The position numbers were made by a program, and so were the translations under genes. From assembly GCA_964411985.1 (NCBI GenBank), contig CAYPNF010000011.1, forward strand, positions 1 to 64,000: DNA of 64,000 nucleotides, written 5' to 3'. Position 1 is the first letter of the stretch. Each line of letters begins with the position of its first letter. The DNA is from CAYPNF01 sp964411985. Its GTDB lineage: Bacteria > Verrucomicrobiota > Verrucomicrobiia > Limisphaerales > J093. This document shows, one piece after another, positions 63,837-64,000 of this stretch. Under the pieces are notes generated by a model. That model was not told the DNA's origin and searched no databases. It was given only the letters and a program-made list of their open reading frames with translations.

Positions 63837-64000
63837 GTGTCAGGAAGCGTACCAACCTTTCGCGGCCGTGGGGCTGCCGGGAACCCGCCCAACCGCTTCG
63901 AGCGGCTTGTGTACGAGCGGGACGCTGACTGGGACCCGGAGCAGGATCCTGCGCCCACCACCCACTTCTACCGGGATGATTCGCGTTCGATCATCAGCCG
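63837..64000 (+). CDS. N-terminal part of a PA0069-family radical SAM protein, cut by the window edge
   Basis: From GTG 63837 the frame reads SGSVPTFRGRGAAGNPPNRF, then ERLVYERDADWD and FYRDDSRSIISR, the conserved N-terminus of the PA0069/Rv2578c radical SAM family. The radical SAM CxxxCxxC motif would follow beyond the window. Function of the family is not established. No strong ribosome site is seen, and the start is inferred from family length. The 63656-63836 gap before it is purine-rich with no gene. Confidence 0.7.
   Translation, partial: MSGSVPTFRGRGAAGNPPNRFERLVYERDADWDPEQDPAPTTHFYRDDSRSIIS

Overview
This window looks like a chromosomal segment of a Verrucomicrobiota bacterium, probably of the Limisphaerales/Pedosphaera type. 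That assignment is an inference. It rests on a complete Bat (aerotolerance-type) operon, a PEP-CTERM protein, many secreted proteins with the short C-terminal tails typical of that phylum, a REP-associated transposase, the remnant of a four-helix-bundle gene, and an outer-membrane (BamA/Skp/TolC) envelope. No 16S or taxonomic marker search could be run.

Layout. 1-8.5 kb is a decayed accessory stretch. It holds broken small genes, a secreted protein of unknown function, a BspA-type leucine-rich-repeat surface protein, a MITE-like element, tandem and dispersed repeats, and two copies of an approximately 790 bp segment carrying the 3' part of a dead phage/plasmid-type primase gene. 8.8-12.9 kb holds a heptose-1-phosphate adenylyltransferase, a TlpA-like thioredoxin, a DUF151 nuclease-like protein, DNA polymerase III delta and a STAS-domain protein. 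13.2-20.5 kb is the conserved transcription/translation cluster nusA-infB-rbfA-nrnA-truB-ribF. 20.6-28.7 kb is the tightly coupled moxR-DUF58-DUF4381-like-batA-batBC-batD-batE operon. 29-31.3 kb is a large secreted TIM-barrel-like protein.

31.7-38.4 kb is the most unusual part. It is a run of about eleven small + strand genes separated by attC-type recombination sites with no integron integrase in view, that is, a CALIN (cluster of attC sites lacking integrase). Cassettes carry a HicBA toxin-antitoxin pair, a PEP-CTERM protein, a CPCC zinc-finger protein, a DMP19/DUF4375-like protein, small membrane proteins and unknowns. One cassette contains an ORF-less group II (IIC-like) intron whose domain V/VI can be read directly. 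The array ends next to a tRNA-Pro gene.

39-45.8 kb carries an orphan ABC ATPase, a TolC-like protein, a xylose-isomerase family enzyme, an isoprenylcysteine-methyltransferase-like membrane protein, a sugar-phosphate transferase, a GGQ release-factor-like protein and a GYF-like/membrane protein. 45.9-53.3 kb on the minus strand is clpB and then the dnaB-bamA-skp cluster. 53.4-57.2 kb is a translationally coupled pair: a TIR-AAA ATPase followed by an AAA ATPase with a transmembrane segment and a C-terminal extracytoplasmic region. It is a plausible, undescribed TIR-based sensing/defence module. 57.3-64 kb holds an M3 peptidase, a REP-associated transposase flanked by REP repeats, a divergent aminotransferase/LysR/TauE group, and the start of a PA0069-type radical SAM gene.

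Functionally, most genes are housekeeping (replication, translation, envelope assembly, protein quality control). The accessory interest lies in the cassette array with its intron, the TIR/AAA pair, and the unusually dense small repeats between 2.9 and 9 kb.
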